DNA of 10,318 nt from Chloromonas sp. AAM2 (GCA_004335635.1 QAXH01005792.1:25879-36196); one strand, 5' to 3'. Numbered from the stretch's first letter, positions 1-9,243 are shown. Numbers and translations: made by a program. Notes: a model not told the origin generated them from the sequence alone.

Positions 1-344
1 TATGAAATGAGTGACTGGTCACACCCTTGTTGGTTGGCCAGGAGGCGTGTCTTATCCAGCCCACTGGAGCTGAAGTCGACTGCTGACACGTGATGGCCTA
101 GCTGCATGCATGTATGATCGCATATTGAGTGGTGAGTGAGTGAAGGTCCTTTCACATCTGTATCGTCTGATAAGTCGAACAGATGATGGCTTGAGCCCTA
201 CATACATCATCATACTGCATTGCAATGGCTTCGAATCAAAGTAAGCGCCTTCTGGGCGTCCATTCATGCAAAAAATCACTACTCGGTTGCTCTATCAGAC
301 GCTACCAATGCGGAAGGCAGAGTGACATGTCAGCCACACCACCC

Positions 345-382
345 GCAAATTGTCCCAGAAATGGCAAACTTCTTTCTTTTTG
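345..382 (+). repeat. Diverged single-arm copy of the inverted-repeat element at 2671-2829
   Basis: The segment around TGTCCCAGAA (351-360), followed by ATGGCAAACTTCTTTC, aligns with the right arm of the intron-3 inverted-repeat element (2789-2825, TGTCCCAGAACTGGCAGACG and on), with a few mismatches. I see no matching left arm nearby, so this is probably a solo arm or decayed copy. Two related copies in 10 kb point to a dispersed family. Confidence 0.5.
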
Positions 383-404
383 CCACTCAATTTTTGCCAC
401 TCAA
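377..404 (+). repeat. 14-bp perfect tandem duplication
   Basis: The unit TTTTTGCCACTCAA occurs twice head to tail at 377-390 and 391-404 with no mismatch. It directly abuts the diverged repeat arm and looks like a recent slippage duplication. Confidence 0.85.
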
Positions 405-483
405 ATCTGTTGTGATGCTGCTGCACCAGCCCTCAGCCCATGTGCACAGCAAGGAGTGATCACCAACTCTGGCACGTGCACAC

Positions 484-816
484 CTGGGCCAGGAAAACAA
501 CGTTGCGCCCCTCTCCACTGGCCAACTCTGCTATGTGCTTAGGCTGCCCGGCTGGCAGGTACCTCAATCCAGCGTCCTTGATGAATGCATTGGGCTCCAC
601 ACCATAGGCGTACCGATTAGGATCCTTGTACCGCTCATTCCACGTATCCGCCATGGATCGCGCCTGGCACCTGATTGAGTGGCAAAGCCTGGGGATGGGT
701 GGTGCGAGGAGTATCTTGCTGATCTGCAAATGCCTGCTCGTTGTAAGGGCAGTGCTCAGCATGCCCAGTGTGCTTGCTCCCGAGGTCAGTGTCAAGTGGA
801 GCAGAAGTTGGAACAC
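484..816 (-). CDS. Class I SAM-dependent methyltransferase, first coding exon (partial gene)
   Basis: Read on the minus strand, this exon gives 111 residues from the ATG at 816. It holds the N-terminal part of a small class I SAM-dependent methyltransferase that would transfer a methyl group from SAM to an unknown acceptor. Residues 59-63 (WNERY) and 71-78 (YGVEPNAF) match the W-x-E-R-Y...YG-x-x-PN-x-F opening of this family, and residues 95-105 (IAELASGEGRN) are SAM-binding motif I. The exon stops in phase 0 after codon CAG at a GTGTGC donor (483-478); reading on gives seven unrelated residues and a stop. The later exons, including the acidic residue after motif I, are outside the window or unrecognised. 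The start could be the internal ATG at 654, giving a cytosolic form. The first 54 residues from 816 contain no Asp or Glu and have several Arg, like an organelle transit peptide, so the long form is plausible. The family call is firm; the substrate is unknown. Confidence 0.82.
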
Positions 817-966
817 ATGTGAGGTTACAACATCAACACGTCAGCCTAGGCACGTGGTGTGTAAAAAACCGAAAAGCAAAGTTCCGACAGGCTCAATTCC
901 GACAGTCCGACAGTCAGACTTTCCGGCATCTCCAACCCTGCCCATTCGTCATTGGAAGCCTACAAC
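817..966. promoter_or_regulatory. Shared divergent promoter region
   Basis: Only 150 bp separate the outermost methyltransferase start (minus strand) from the transporter ATG (plus strand), or about 312 bp if the methyltransferase begins at 654. Both promoters and 5' untranslated leaders must lie here or overlap the first exons. Visible elements are a palindromic CACGTG (851-856), the class of site bound by bHLH and bZIP factors, a CACATG about 20 bp upstream of it, and three TCCGACAG octamers. No convincing TATA box is seen. That it drives both genes is inferred from the arrangement. Confidence 0.6.
883..913 (+). repeat. Three TCCGACAG octamers upstream of the transporter
   Basis: TCCGACAG occurs at 883-890, 898-905 and 906-913, the last two directly adjacent. 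The copies lie 54-84 bp before the transporter ATG, so they could be binding sites of one regulator or part of the 5' leader. Function is unknown. Confidence 0.55.
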
Positions 967-3900
967 ATGAAGGACCTGAGTGGGGACGCTGCGTCGGTGC
1001 CCTGCTTGTCAGGCACTGCGACAGGTTCGCATGGGCTGTCTCTCGACGAAGCGTTGACTAAGTATCTCGGCCAGTTTGGGCCACATCAACGGCGGGTCCT
1101 GCTCAGCGCTTCGCTGCTGTGGTGCTCCAACTCAATGTTCGTTCTTTTGGGGGTACGTGGATGTGATTCGATTCGCACATGCAAGTCCGTACTTGCCATG
1201 CCAGCTCACAAAAAAGGAAAGTGTCAAATTGGCCTGGGCATACAGAATTGGTCTGACCCGAGCAATGTTCACAAAGCTTCTCATATGTACGAGCACCCTC
1301 ACGAAGGTTGCAGCACGCACCTTGTCTGCTGACAGCTGTCAGCTGACCACGCTCTCCCACAGCAACCCGGCTCCTCTCACTGGCCTACCATTGCGTCTGC
1401 ATGACTTTTGAACATTACCACGGTGCAGGTTTTCACCAACAAGGATCCTGTTAAGGAGCATTGGTGGAGGTGTCTGGATGCCAATGACGTTCAGTGCAGC
1501 AGCGTATTTGAACTAGAACGCCCTGGATCCGACTTCTGTGGTCTATCAACAGACCAATGGGAATGGACTGGCAAGGGAAAGAGCATCATCAGCCAGGTGC
1601 GTTTTTAACCGTCAGCCTAGTGACTGCAGAGTTCTGTACAAGGGGTACAGATCCCTGTTTGAAACTGATTCAACGCAGCTGTCAAAGCCATGTTGAAACT
1701 GCTGGTGCTGGAAACGCTTTGCATCTGTACTTTACCGGACTGCGTCAGCACAGGCATCTGCAGTCACCCACAGGTGTCACATGCGCGCAGCCACCGTATC
1801 AACTGTAACTCAATGTTGTGTTTACGCCTGCGCACAACAAACGTGACCCTCTCAGACAGCAGCATGAGGCACCTTGGACATGCATCGTGTAACAAAGCAT
1901 TGTGAATTCTGGATCGTACTCGTATCCCTGTGCAGGTCCGTGAGTGCTGAAGTGTGCTCTAACCTCCGTAATCTCTGTGCCAGTTTTTGGGGCCTCTTAT
2001 CTACTCAGACGCCAATGTGCGCTGTTGCTTTCAGTGGAACCTGGTCTGCGGGAAGGCTGTGTTGGCACAGCTCGTCAATTCTGCCTTCTTCCTGGGCTAC
2101 CTGATCGGCTCAGGGGTGTTTGGGTCCATGGCCGACCAGCATGGGCGGAAGAAGACGCTGATGCTGTCTCTCGGTGGGTCACATGGCACTGCCTGCAGCC
2201 CTGCACAGGCGTAAAAGCATCTGTATGCACAGCACGCCTCTCGCATCAGGCACGCCTCAACATCATATTGTTATGGCTCGATGATGGGCATTCATCTCTC
2301 ACGACATAGTCGGTTACGATGTATTATGAGTCATTAGACAGAATGGACAGACCCCGGCCTCACTGCGTTTGAAATGTCTCAAGTTTGGGCATGTAACTAT
2401 GTAATTTCATTCAATTCTATTCTCTATTCAAAGTCTTTATTTCCTTTTTTTGTCTACAGAGTATATTACCTTGCAATTGCGCATCATGCCCCGAGGCTTT
2501 CCTAGGCTTAGAGCATCTGCACTCCGTCCGCTTTGCCCTACTAGGCTAGCAAAAACTTTTCCAGTTGCATGCTTACACCAAGTGCTGCAAATTTTTGCAC
2601 CAGCATGACCTCGCCTGTTCATCTGCAACCTCATGCACGCATAGTCTTCGCTTGACGTTTACCTACTGTGACCAAAAAAAGATGTTTGCCAGTTCTGGGA
2701 CAGTTGGTGTGTGACCCCTCGAGGGTTTTGCAGTGGGTCACTGACAGGGCGTGAACGGTTGTCGTTCTTTGCGGCTTTTGCCACACAACAACTGTCCCAG
2801 AACTGGCAGACGTCTTTTCTTTTGTTGGTGCCATGCATGTTCACTAGTCGTGACCATGATAGTGACATGCAAGAACAGCGGGCATCAGTCGCTCTTGTGC
2901 GCCTGCTGTGTGCAGCCCTTGCCACCTTGAGCACTGCCATGTCCGCCCTGAGCCCCTCCTACTGGGTGTTCTTCACCAGCAGGGTGCTCACGGGCGTGGG
3001 CGCGGCGGGACAGGCCATGGTCACGTGAGTAGCAGAACAGGTGGACACAGTGTGAGTAAGAGAACAGGACAGTTACAGACAAGCTGGATGGTTAGCAAAT
3101 AGAGTGTTAGCGTTCAGTAAAGGCTGAGTAAAGTGAACTGAAATGGTCAAGTGAGTCGGTTCACAGGTTCACAGCTGCGATGAAGAACGAAGGTCGAAGT
3201 TGAGGCCGTTGATGCGCGCACAGACTAGAGTAGTTAGGTGCACAGAGCTGAGGGAGGTCAAAGGGAGGGGCATGTACAAACGCCTACCTCAGTGTGTTGA
3301 GCGCCCACGTGCTCATTGTGCCTGACATGCATTGTTGCCTGTCCTTCCTTTGCCTGCCCAAGTATATTCATTCTGCTGAGGATTGGTTTGCGTGCGTGCG
3401 TGTTTGCCTGTGCAGCTATTTGCTTGCCACCGAGTCGGTGGGCCCCGCCTGGCGAGGCTCTGCTGGAGTGGGCACCCAGATGTTCTTTATCGTGGTGGGT
3501 GGCCATGCCAGCACTGTGACTGCACATGGTTGTTGATAGAGCACTAGTGTGTGGCCGCACAGAGCACTCAGGCTTGCTCATGCCTGAGAGAAGTCATGTC
3601 TGTTGCAGCCGTTCAGCAGCCAGTTCAGTAGGTCGCTTAGCAGTAGACCAGTAGCCTGGTGCAGCGGACTGTTCATCTACTGTTCTGCAGTGTTGCAGCT
3701 GCCCCACCAGATTGAGGATTAGCTTGGAGCACACAGGGGCTGCTGGCAAGGCCAGAAGAGTGTGTACTTGCACTCGTGCGTGCAGGGAGAGTTCCTTCTT
3801 GTTCTTGCGGCGTTTTTGCTACAGCCTTGGAGGCTGCTGTGAGTGGCCCGCAAAGGGATAGGTTGTGGTGCCAGCATGCACGGTGTCGTAGTTGTGCACA

Positions 3901-6900
3901 CAATGCATAGTTCCAGGCGCCTTGAGCAGATGCATACACTGACACATCCATGTCTCCTGGCATGGCTCAAGTCTTCATGTATCCTGGCCAGTGGACCACG
4001 CAAAGCAAAGCAAGGGAATGTATAGCATCGCGGAGAGATCATGACACCTCCATGCCTACCTGCATGCACGCCTGCCAGCAAGACAACAGGGCGCGGCAGG
4101 ACGACCATGCAGACCAAACAAAAAGTAGGAAGGCAGCTTTTGTTGGCTTTTAGAGGCATGACACCTTCATGTCCTACTGCTCCTTCTATCCCATGCAGGT
4201 GCCTGTGTGTCGTGGTCATTGCAGCCGCCTCCGGCCTGCTCATCCTCATTCTGCCTGAGTCACCTCGCTGGCTGCTGGCCAAGGTAGGACAGCTAGACAT
4301 GTACTTCTCCTAACGTCCTACTGCAGATAGGACGGCTAAGGTGATGCGATGCACTGGTGAATGAGGCAGCCACGTTCAGGAAAAGCTCGTAACATCTTGG
4401 GCTCATCACCGTGATACCATTACATAGGCACATATTGTGTGATTCCACAACCCCTCTGCACCATGCATGTGCCTTCTGGTCCTGCCAGCTGGCAACGGTA
4501 TGGTAAGCATTAACAAGTCTTAGACAGACAGGCACTGGGCGCCCTGGCAAATCACCACCACACGAGCCCTGCTGCAGTGCAACCACTTCACTGCAGCAAT
4601 TGCAGCTGCCTTAGTTAGGCTGGGAATCAACCTTGACATTCCGCAAGCAGCCTGTTCCGTCTGAAAGGATGCCACTCAAACAATTACTTGACGATCTTGC
4701 AATCATGCAATACCACGAGCACGGCCGCTGCATCCCCCCTTGCACCTGCTCAATGTTCCATATGATTGCACACATGACATTGAAAGCACAAATGTGAGTT
4801 GCACAAATAGCTCTGGTCTGCGCTAAGAGATGTCACACCACATGTTGCTGTCCAGGGCCGCATGGAGGAGGCGCAGACGGGCTTGCAGCGTATCGCCGAC
4901 GATAATGGCACCCGCCCGCCCCTGGAGCCCATGGCTGCGCCCGTGGTCCACACAGGCGACGGGCCAGCGCCCGCCACGCTCTCCGTGGGCAGTCTGCTCA
5001 AGGACAGGCACATCCTGCGCAGGTCAGCCGCCTCTGGTACATCACGTGTGTTGCACGGCTTGACATCGTGTACCGGTACATTGCGCTGCTTGCATGGCTT
5101 GTACTGTACGTGCCTTCCTACCAACACCGCCGGCTTGACATCAAGTACAAGCTCAAGCTAGCTGTTTTGTTTTCTCGTTTGAGAGTGTGTTTTGTTTTGT
5201 TCTCCAGCATTCCCACGTCACTTATATTTCACTCGTTTATCACCACGCTGACTGTGCTCTGCCGTCACTTGTCTGTAGGTTCATCATCCTGTCGTACGTC
5301 TGGTGCATTCTGTGTCTGGTGAGTTCGGAAGAGCTATGGACCATGGCCTGTAGTGAGTCCTCAACACTGCACGCTATCTCAGGATCAGTATGCATGGCTA
5401 CACACGCCTAACTGCCCAGGGCACCACACGCGTCAGTGATGGTCTTCAGTGTAGCAGTCATCCACATGTTGTTCTCAAATCCTGAAGTTCAAGCCCCTCA
5501 TTTTGCTAGCCTGATGGGTCTGCTACATTCCGTGGCTGAAAGCCAATTGTTGACGTTAGCATTACGTTAGTGCACTACACGTGAGCATTACGTTAGCATG
5601 ACGTTAGTGCATCCAGTGGCGGCCTTCTGTGCGTGCATGATACAGGTTGAAAGCAAGATGCTGTAGTACTGTTGTGTTTCACAGATGTATTACGGCATTT
5701 CGTACGCTTTGGGTGGCCTGAACGGTTCCATCTACACTAACTTCGCTATAGCTGCTGCGGCTGAGATCCCCAGTAACTTACTGGGTGAGTGCCACTGTGG
5801 GAAATACAAGTCTGCAGTGTCATAAGACTTGCGTCAAAACACAGAAGCGTCTAGGTCATACACAAATGGTAAAGGCAAAAGGCTTGTCAAAGCTTGTCCA
5901 ACTGCACTGCTTTCTTGAGTCTAGCAAGCTGGTTGTTTTCAATGCCTCACTTGGTCGACTTTTATTTTTAAGAGGTCAGTTTGGGTCTAGTCATCGATTG
6001 GCCTCATTCAACTCCAGATGCGTGAATATACAAGAACATGTGCATCTAGCTGATGGACTTCGTTACCCCGTTTCGTTGGCATCGTGAGGCCTCCCTTGCA
6101 ACTGTGTTCGAAAGTGTTCGAAAGCGCCTAGTGTTTGCAAGGGGTTTGACAGCTCAACTGCATGCATCACAATGCCTGAATTGCAGCTGCTTGGATGATT
6201 GAGCGGGTCGGGCGCCACAACAGTCTGGCATCGGGCCTGCTCCTGGGGGGCGGCGCGTGCCTCGTCTGCAGCTTCTGCCCGCCGGGCATCGGCCAGGCGA
6301 TCTTTGCATCGGTGGGCAAGTTTGGGTGCGCCGGCGCCTTCACAATTGCCTCCATATACACTTCAGGTGCGCGTACGCAGCCCAACATCAGCTGGGACTG
6401 TCACGCTGGCTGAAGATGTAAACACTTTGGAAACGATTGGACTTTGTTCAGCCTTTGTAGCAGCTAACTGTCGCGATAGAGAATTCGGCAAAGTTACTGA
6501 GAACTCCGGGTCGAGAATCATCGGGTCAAGGTGGATGTTCATGCTGAGGCGAGGTTGCATTGAGCGCAGCCAAGCGACATCGCGTTTAAAGCATTGCTGC
6601 TCTTGCCGCAGAGTTGTTCCCTACGCTTGTGCGATCGGCGGTGCTCGGCCTGGAAAACGAGGCCGCGCGTGTGGGTGGCATCGCCGCGCCGTTTGTTGTC
6701 CTACTGGGAACGCAGCTGCACAGCTCAGCGCTCCCCTTCTTGGTGTTTGGGGCAACTGCGGTACGTGGAGTAGTCACGGGTTCCCCCAAAGAGTTGTATT
6801 GCCTGTCCTCCACATAGCTTAAAGAATAGAAAGGACGCATCCAGCAGCATCCCATCTCTACCAATACACTTGCAATCTGGCAAGCCTACCCTACTCTAGC

Positions 6901-8224
6901 AAGCCTCGATGTGTTTGGCATGTGATTTTGTCCTATTGCATCACACTTTCCTGTCGTTGCAAATACGTAGTTCTCGACTGAAACCCATGCCACCTCTATT
7001 CTAAACCTAACCTACCCTTGGACTAGCTTGGACTCGCACGCTTTTGGGCCTTCACCGCTCTGTTTCTCTGGTGTTGTGTCCTTCATAGTCGGTTACCGTT
7101 CTTTCTTGCTCAGGGTAGGTCAGGACGGTATCCAACCTCGTCTCTTGCCTGGCTTGCTAGCGTTTGCGCTCCGTGCATGTGGACCTCCCTGATGTAATCG
7201 TTATATGTACCTACCCTTGCTGATGGAATCTGTCTGACTCCAAGCACTGCGGTTGTGCCAACCAACCTCCTGTACCTCCTTTCACAGGTGCTGGCTGGCC
7301 TGTTGATCTTCACCCTTCCTGAGACACTGGGCGGCACCATGCCCGAGACCATGAAGGACATGGAGGCGATCCAGAGCATCTTCACCACAGGTAACGACAC
7401 GTTGAGTCCCTGACAACAGTGGGCGGGCAAACTGTGTCGTACTTTAACCATGCCGCTTCAGGTATGGTGCAGTACGAGTTGTGCCCACTAACCAGTGTGG
7501 GGAAGGTCTGCGAAGGTTCACCCTTCTAGCTTCAACTGGTTATATACACCTCTCTGGAGAGAGAGACGTACTACAGTGGTGATGAATTGTTCCTAACCAG
7601 TGTGGGGAAGGTCTGCATCTTCTAGCAATGTCGCATCGTGCATAGCAAATCGTCGCATTGTTCGTTGAAACCATTGGAAGCCAATCATCCCGTCCGAGCA
7701 ATCTTATTCCACCGGAACGTCCAAGCTACTGAAACGAGGCACATTGCACCCCTGCCAGCTAGCTACATCAGTAACAGCAGTTCCTATGAATTGTTACTAA
7801 TAGTCCACATTCAAGACCACGCCAAGCCTGGCATTTGGTGTTCTGTTGCCAATGATTGGGTGTCCTGCCATTCGACTGTAGCAGCCAATGTGATTTTGTT
7901 GACAATGATGTGCTTGAGAATTCGTCACGTGACGTGCTCGTTGCAAATACTGTAGGTGCATGGAAGCGGGGGTGGAAGGCCACGCGCACTGAGCTGTTCT
8001 CCACGCGAGCTCACGGCAGCTCCGTTAATCTCAACAAACTGGCGGTGGTGGCGGAGGAAGGGCATGCCACCAAAAGTGGAATCGAGAAAAAGCCTGCGAA
8101 GTCCGCACAGGATGGCGTTATCTTGGCGGTGCACGCGGTAACGACCAGCGCCCACGATCCTGAGACGCCGCATGTGTCGGAACGCATATCACTGCTGCGA
8201 CCGAATGGCGCTCAGTCGGGCTGA
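967..8224 (+). CDS. MFS organic cation transporter-like protein (SLC22/OCT type), 14 exons, complete
   Basis: Exons: 967-1152, 1429-1596, 2035-2173, 2916-3024, 3416-3494, 3786-3838, 4199-4283, 4856-5022, 5279-5318, 5685-5784, 6187-6366, 6612-6760, 7288-7390, 7956-8224. Together they are 1,827 nt, or 608 residues plus TGA. The ATG at 967 is the first in-frame ATG after the stop at 862-864 and has A at -3. The product should be a 12-helix membrane transporter for organic cations or related solutes; the actual substrate is unknown. Helix 1 is about residues 42-62. A large loop with Cys77, 85, 99 and 123 and the QWEW segment (105-108) follows, as in SLC22. MFS motif A is GSMADQHGRKK (148-158), then SRVLTGVG (186-193), ATESVGPAWRG (205-215) and PESPRWLLAK (264-273). 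The central loop spans about 274-328. A second motif-A-like loop is IERVGR (380-385), followed by YTSELFPT near 433-440. PETLGG...MPET near 496-506 ends the last helix. The tail (521-608) is polar and unconserved. Family call firm. Confidence 0.95.
2671..2829. repeat. Inverted-repeat (MITE-like or foldback) element in intron 3
   Basis: The left arm (2671-2713) and right arm (2782-2829) are imperfect reverse complements of about 43-48 nt. They share a perfect 19-bp core, GCCAGTTCTGGGACAGTTG, at 2688-2706, with its complement at 2789-2807. The outer ends are ACCA and TGGT. Only 68 bp lie between the arms, with no coding capacity. No target-site duplication is obvious, so a MITE or foldback origin is inferred. 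A diverged right-arm copy lies at 345-382, which supports a mobile, multi-copy family. The transcript could form a strong hairpin inside the intron. Confidence 0.72.
3025..3067 (+). repeat. Duplicated splice-donor segment at the start of intron 4
   Basis: GTGAGTAGCAGAACAGG (3025-3041) is repeated 26 bp later as GTGAGTAAGAGAACAGG (3051-3067). Both carry a GTGAGT donor. Only the first fits the reading frame, because translating past it meets TGA at once (3026-3028). Use of the second donor would give a transcript with a premature stop. Confidence 0.7.
3567..3588. repeat. Small inverted repeat in intron 5
   Basis: CTCAGGC (3567-3573) and GCCTGAG (3582-3588) are perfect complements around an 8-nt loop. 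The hairpin is short and may be chance; no function is suggested. Confidence 0.35.
5551..5612 (+). repeat. ACGTTAG repeat cluster in intron 9
   Basis: ACGTTAG occurs four times in 62 bp (5553-5559, 5564-5570, 5590-5596, 5601-5607), inside longer repeated phrases such as GCATTACGTTAG and ACGTTAGTGCA. It looks like a short degenerate satellite grown by slippage. The 12-mer ACGTTAGTGCAT at 5601-5612 recurs at 9237-9248, at the beginning of the Josephin-like region. Confidence 0.7.
6104..6123 (+). repeat. 10-bp tandem duplication in intron 10
   Basis: GTGTTCGAAA occurs twice in perfect tandem (6104-6113 and 6114-6123), about 60 bp before the intron 10 acceptor. Probably a simple slippage repeat. 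Confidence 0.7.
7488..7626 (+). repeat. 24-bp direct repeat pair in intron 13
   Basis: An identical 24-bp segment beginning CTAACCAGTGTGGGGAAG is present at 7488-7511 and 7593-7616. Each copy is followed at a short distance by CTTCTAGC (7523-7530 and 7619-7626). The second copy lacks about nine bases between the two blocks. The pair flanks an 81-bp spacer containing TCTCTGGAGAGAGAGA. Origin is unclear: an old segmental duplication or the ends of a small element. Confidence 0.75.
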
Positions 8225-8500
8225 GCGAAAGAATTGAGATTGATTGCTGAATTGGTGAGCAGATTTGCATCACTGGTGGGTGCGATTAGGCTGGCCAGCA
8301 TTACCAATAACGGACCAGGCGAATTCACGATAATGCGCACACCTTTGTTTGGAGACTGACAGTATGCCAGGCCGCCTTCGTACTTGACAACACAATAGCC
8401 TTCGCATTTGGGGGATAGGGACGGAAGCACCTTGTTTGACCTGACTGAAGCAGTCGGACCGTAGCAGCGGCGGTATTGCGCATGGGAGCATGCTGCGAGA

Positions 8501-8556
8501 TGCCAGCCATTCATACGGCTGCGTTGATATACGTTGCCAGTCATTCATACGGCTGC
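8501..8556 (+). repeat. 22-bp imperfect tandem repeat (34-bp period)
   Basis: The segment TGCCAGCCATTCATACGG plus CTGC (8501-8522) recurs at 8535-8556 with one C-to-T difference. The 12 bp between copies differ from the repeat. It is a local duplication in the transporter's 3' flank, with no evident function. Confidence 0.75.
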
Positions 8557-9141
8557 TATTGCTTACCTACTATCATACAAAAAGTCTGAGCATTTTGTTC
8601 AATCAGGAACCCTAGGTGGGTTTTCGCAGCAGTTCGTGTGTACATCTTCAGTTCTTGCGTACATCAATACGAACGATTTAGTGATCATAACTCATGGCCC
8701 ACGTGATCACACAGGGGTCACTACTAGTTGTGTATAGCCTGGAACTCCTTGCCATCACGTCCCATTACATTACACTGTATGATGACAACAACTTGCGACC
8801 TACTCCCTATCTTATGGCCCCGGGCAATACACATCGTGGTCATTCATCACTGTGTTTAGCATTTTGTCGAAGCGAATGTATGATTGAAAGCAGGACTGAC
8901 ATATGATAGCAGTATGTTCGGAGCACACACAAAAAAGTGTCTATGGCACTTTGAAGTGAGCTTTTGTCGCTTGCAAGTTTTCTTTTCGCTTGCCGATCCG
9001 TGCTCTAGCACTTATTTTGTACGTACCTGGATAGAACGTTCTCATTGTGACCCTCTGCAGATGAGTCTGGGTGTGTTGTGTGCCTCAGAGCGTGTATGGT
9101 CGTGCTGATTACCTGCTGCTGGCACGTCCAAAACCGTTGTG

Positions 9142-9176
9142 TAACGTTGACAAGGCAGCCTCTCTATAACGTTGAC
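9142..9176 (+). repeat. TAACGTTGAC direct repeat pair
   Basis: TAACGTTGAC occurs at 9142-9151 and 9167-9176, with starts 25 bp apart and about 70-100 bp before the Josephin-like reading frame. It could be a regulatory pair or simple repetition; the palindromic AACGTT core is included in each copy. Confidence 0.5.
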
Positions 9177-9243
9177 TATCTGTCTCTACATATACGAGCC
9201 CAATAGCGACCCACACTTCCGTGCATTTGGATCGTTACGTTAG

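Larger units (their letters stand above)
1..483 (-). other. Presumed first intron of the methyltransferase gene
   Basis: This stretch follows the donor site of the methyltransferase exon on the minus strand. I looked in all minus frames for the expected continuation of a class I methyltransferase (beta-2 with an acidic residue, then D-x-S) and did not find it, so the acceptor is probably left of the window. The stretch contains a 14-bp tandem duplication and a diverged copy of a repeat arm also present in the transporter's intron 3. Open frames here on both strands show no recognisable protein. Confidence 0.5.
1153..7955 (+). other. Thirteen GT-AG introns of the transporter gene
   Basis: Introns: 1153-1428, 1597-2034, 2174-2915, 3025-3415, 3495-3785, 3839-4198, 4284-4855, 5023-5278, 5319-5684, 5785-6186, 6367-6611, 6761-7287 and 7391-7955 (245-742 nt). 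All begin GT and end AG. Introns 4, 6, 9 and 10 have the donor GTGAGT; others are GTACGT, GTGCGT, GTGGGT, GTAGGA, GTCAGC, GTGCGC and GTAACG. Acceptors are mostly TGCAG or similar. Phases are 0,0,1,2,0,2,0,2,0,1,1,0,1. Introns 3, 4, 5, 9, 10 and 13 contain the repeats listed separately. In introns 1, 2, 6, 7, 8, 11 and 12 I see no gene, RNA or element I can support. Confidence 0.88.
8225..9242. other. Intergenic region with transporter 3' UTR; no recognised gene
   Basis: This kilobase holds the 3' untranslated region of the transporter and whatever precedes the Josephin-like gene. No AATAAA is seen. The chlorophyte-type signal TGTAA first appears far downstream at 9140-9144, so the polyadenylation site is undetermined. 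Open frames on both strands (the longest is 110 codons, minus strand, 8212-8544) match nothing I know. Two short repeat pairs are listed separately. An upstream exon of the Josephin-like gene could be hidden here, but I could not identify one. Confidence 0.6.

Noticed and set aside
2641..2915. Extra transporter exon upstream of 2916 because the frame is open from 2711
   Set aside because: The open frame crosses the inverted-repeat element. The acceptor at 2911-2915 joins exon 3 in frame to give continuous helix 3, while the extra sequence would disrupt it.
3719..4300. 193-codon open frame on the minus strand
   Set aside because: It runs antisense through exon 6, intron 6 and exon 7 of the transporter, matches no family, and is explained by codon bias of the sense exons and chance.
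5551..5612. CRISPR-like array of ACGTTAG repeats
   Set aside because: The units are only 7-12 bp, spacing is irregular and the setting is a eukaryotic intron. It is a simple repeat cluster.
6199..6822. 207-codon plus-strand open frame
   Set aside because: It is a different frame across exon 11, intron 11 and exon 12 of the transporter, rich in Arg, Ala and Cys with no recognisable domain. The correct exons lie in another frame.
6996..7017. Interstitial telomere-like tract (CTAAACCTAACC)
   Set aside because: Only two imperfect units are present in a pyrimidine-rich intron; that is too little to call telomeric sequence.
7110..7451. 113-codon minus-strand open frame
   Set aside because: It is the antisense shadow of exon 13 and its flanking introns, without any protein similarity I can see.
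8884..9108. Small plus-strand gene of 74 codons upstream of the Josephin-like region
   Set aside because: No known motif and no convincing splice link to the Josephin-like frame; length is within chance expectation.
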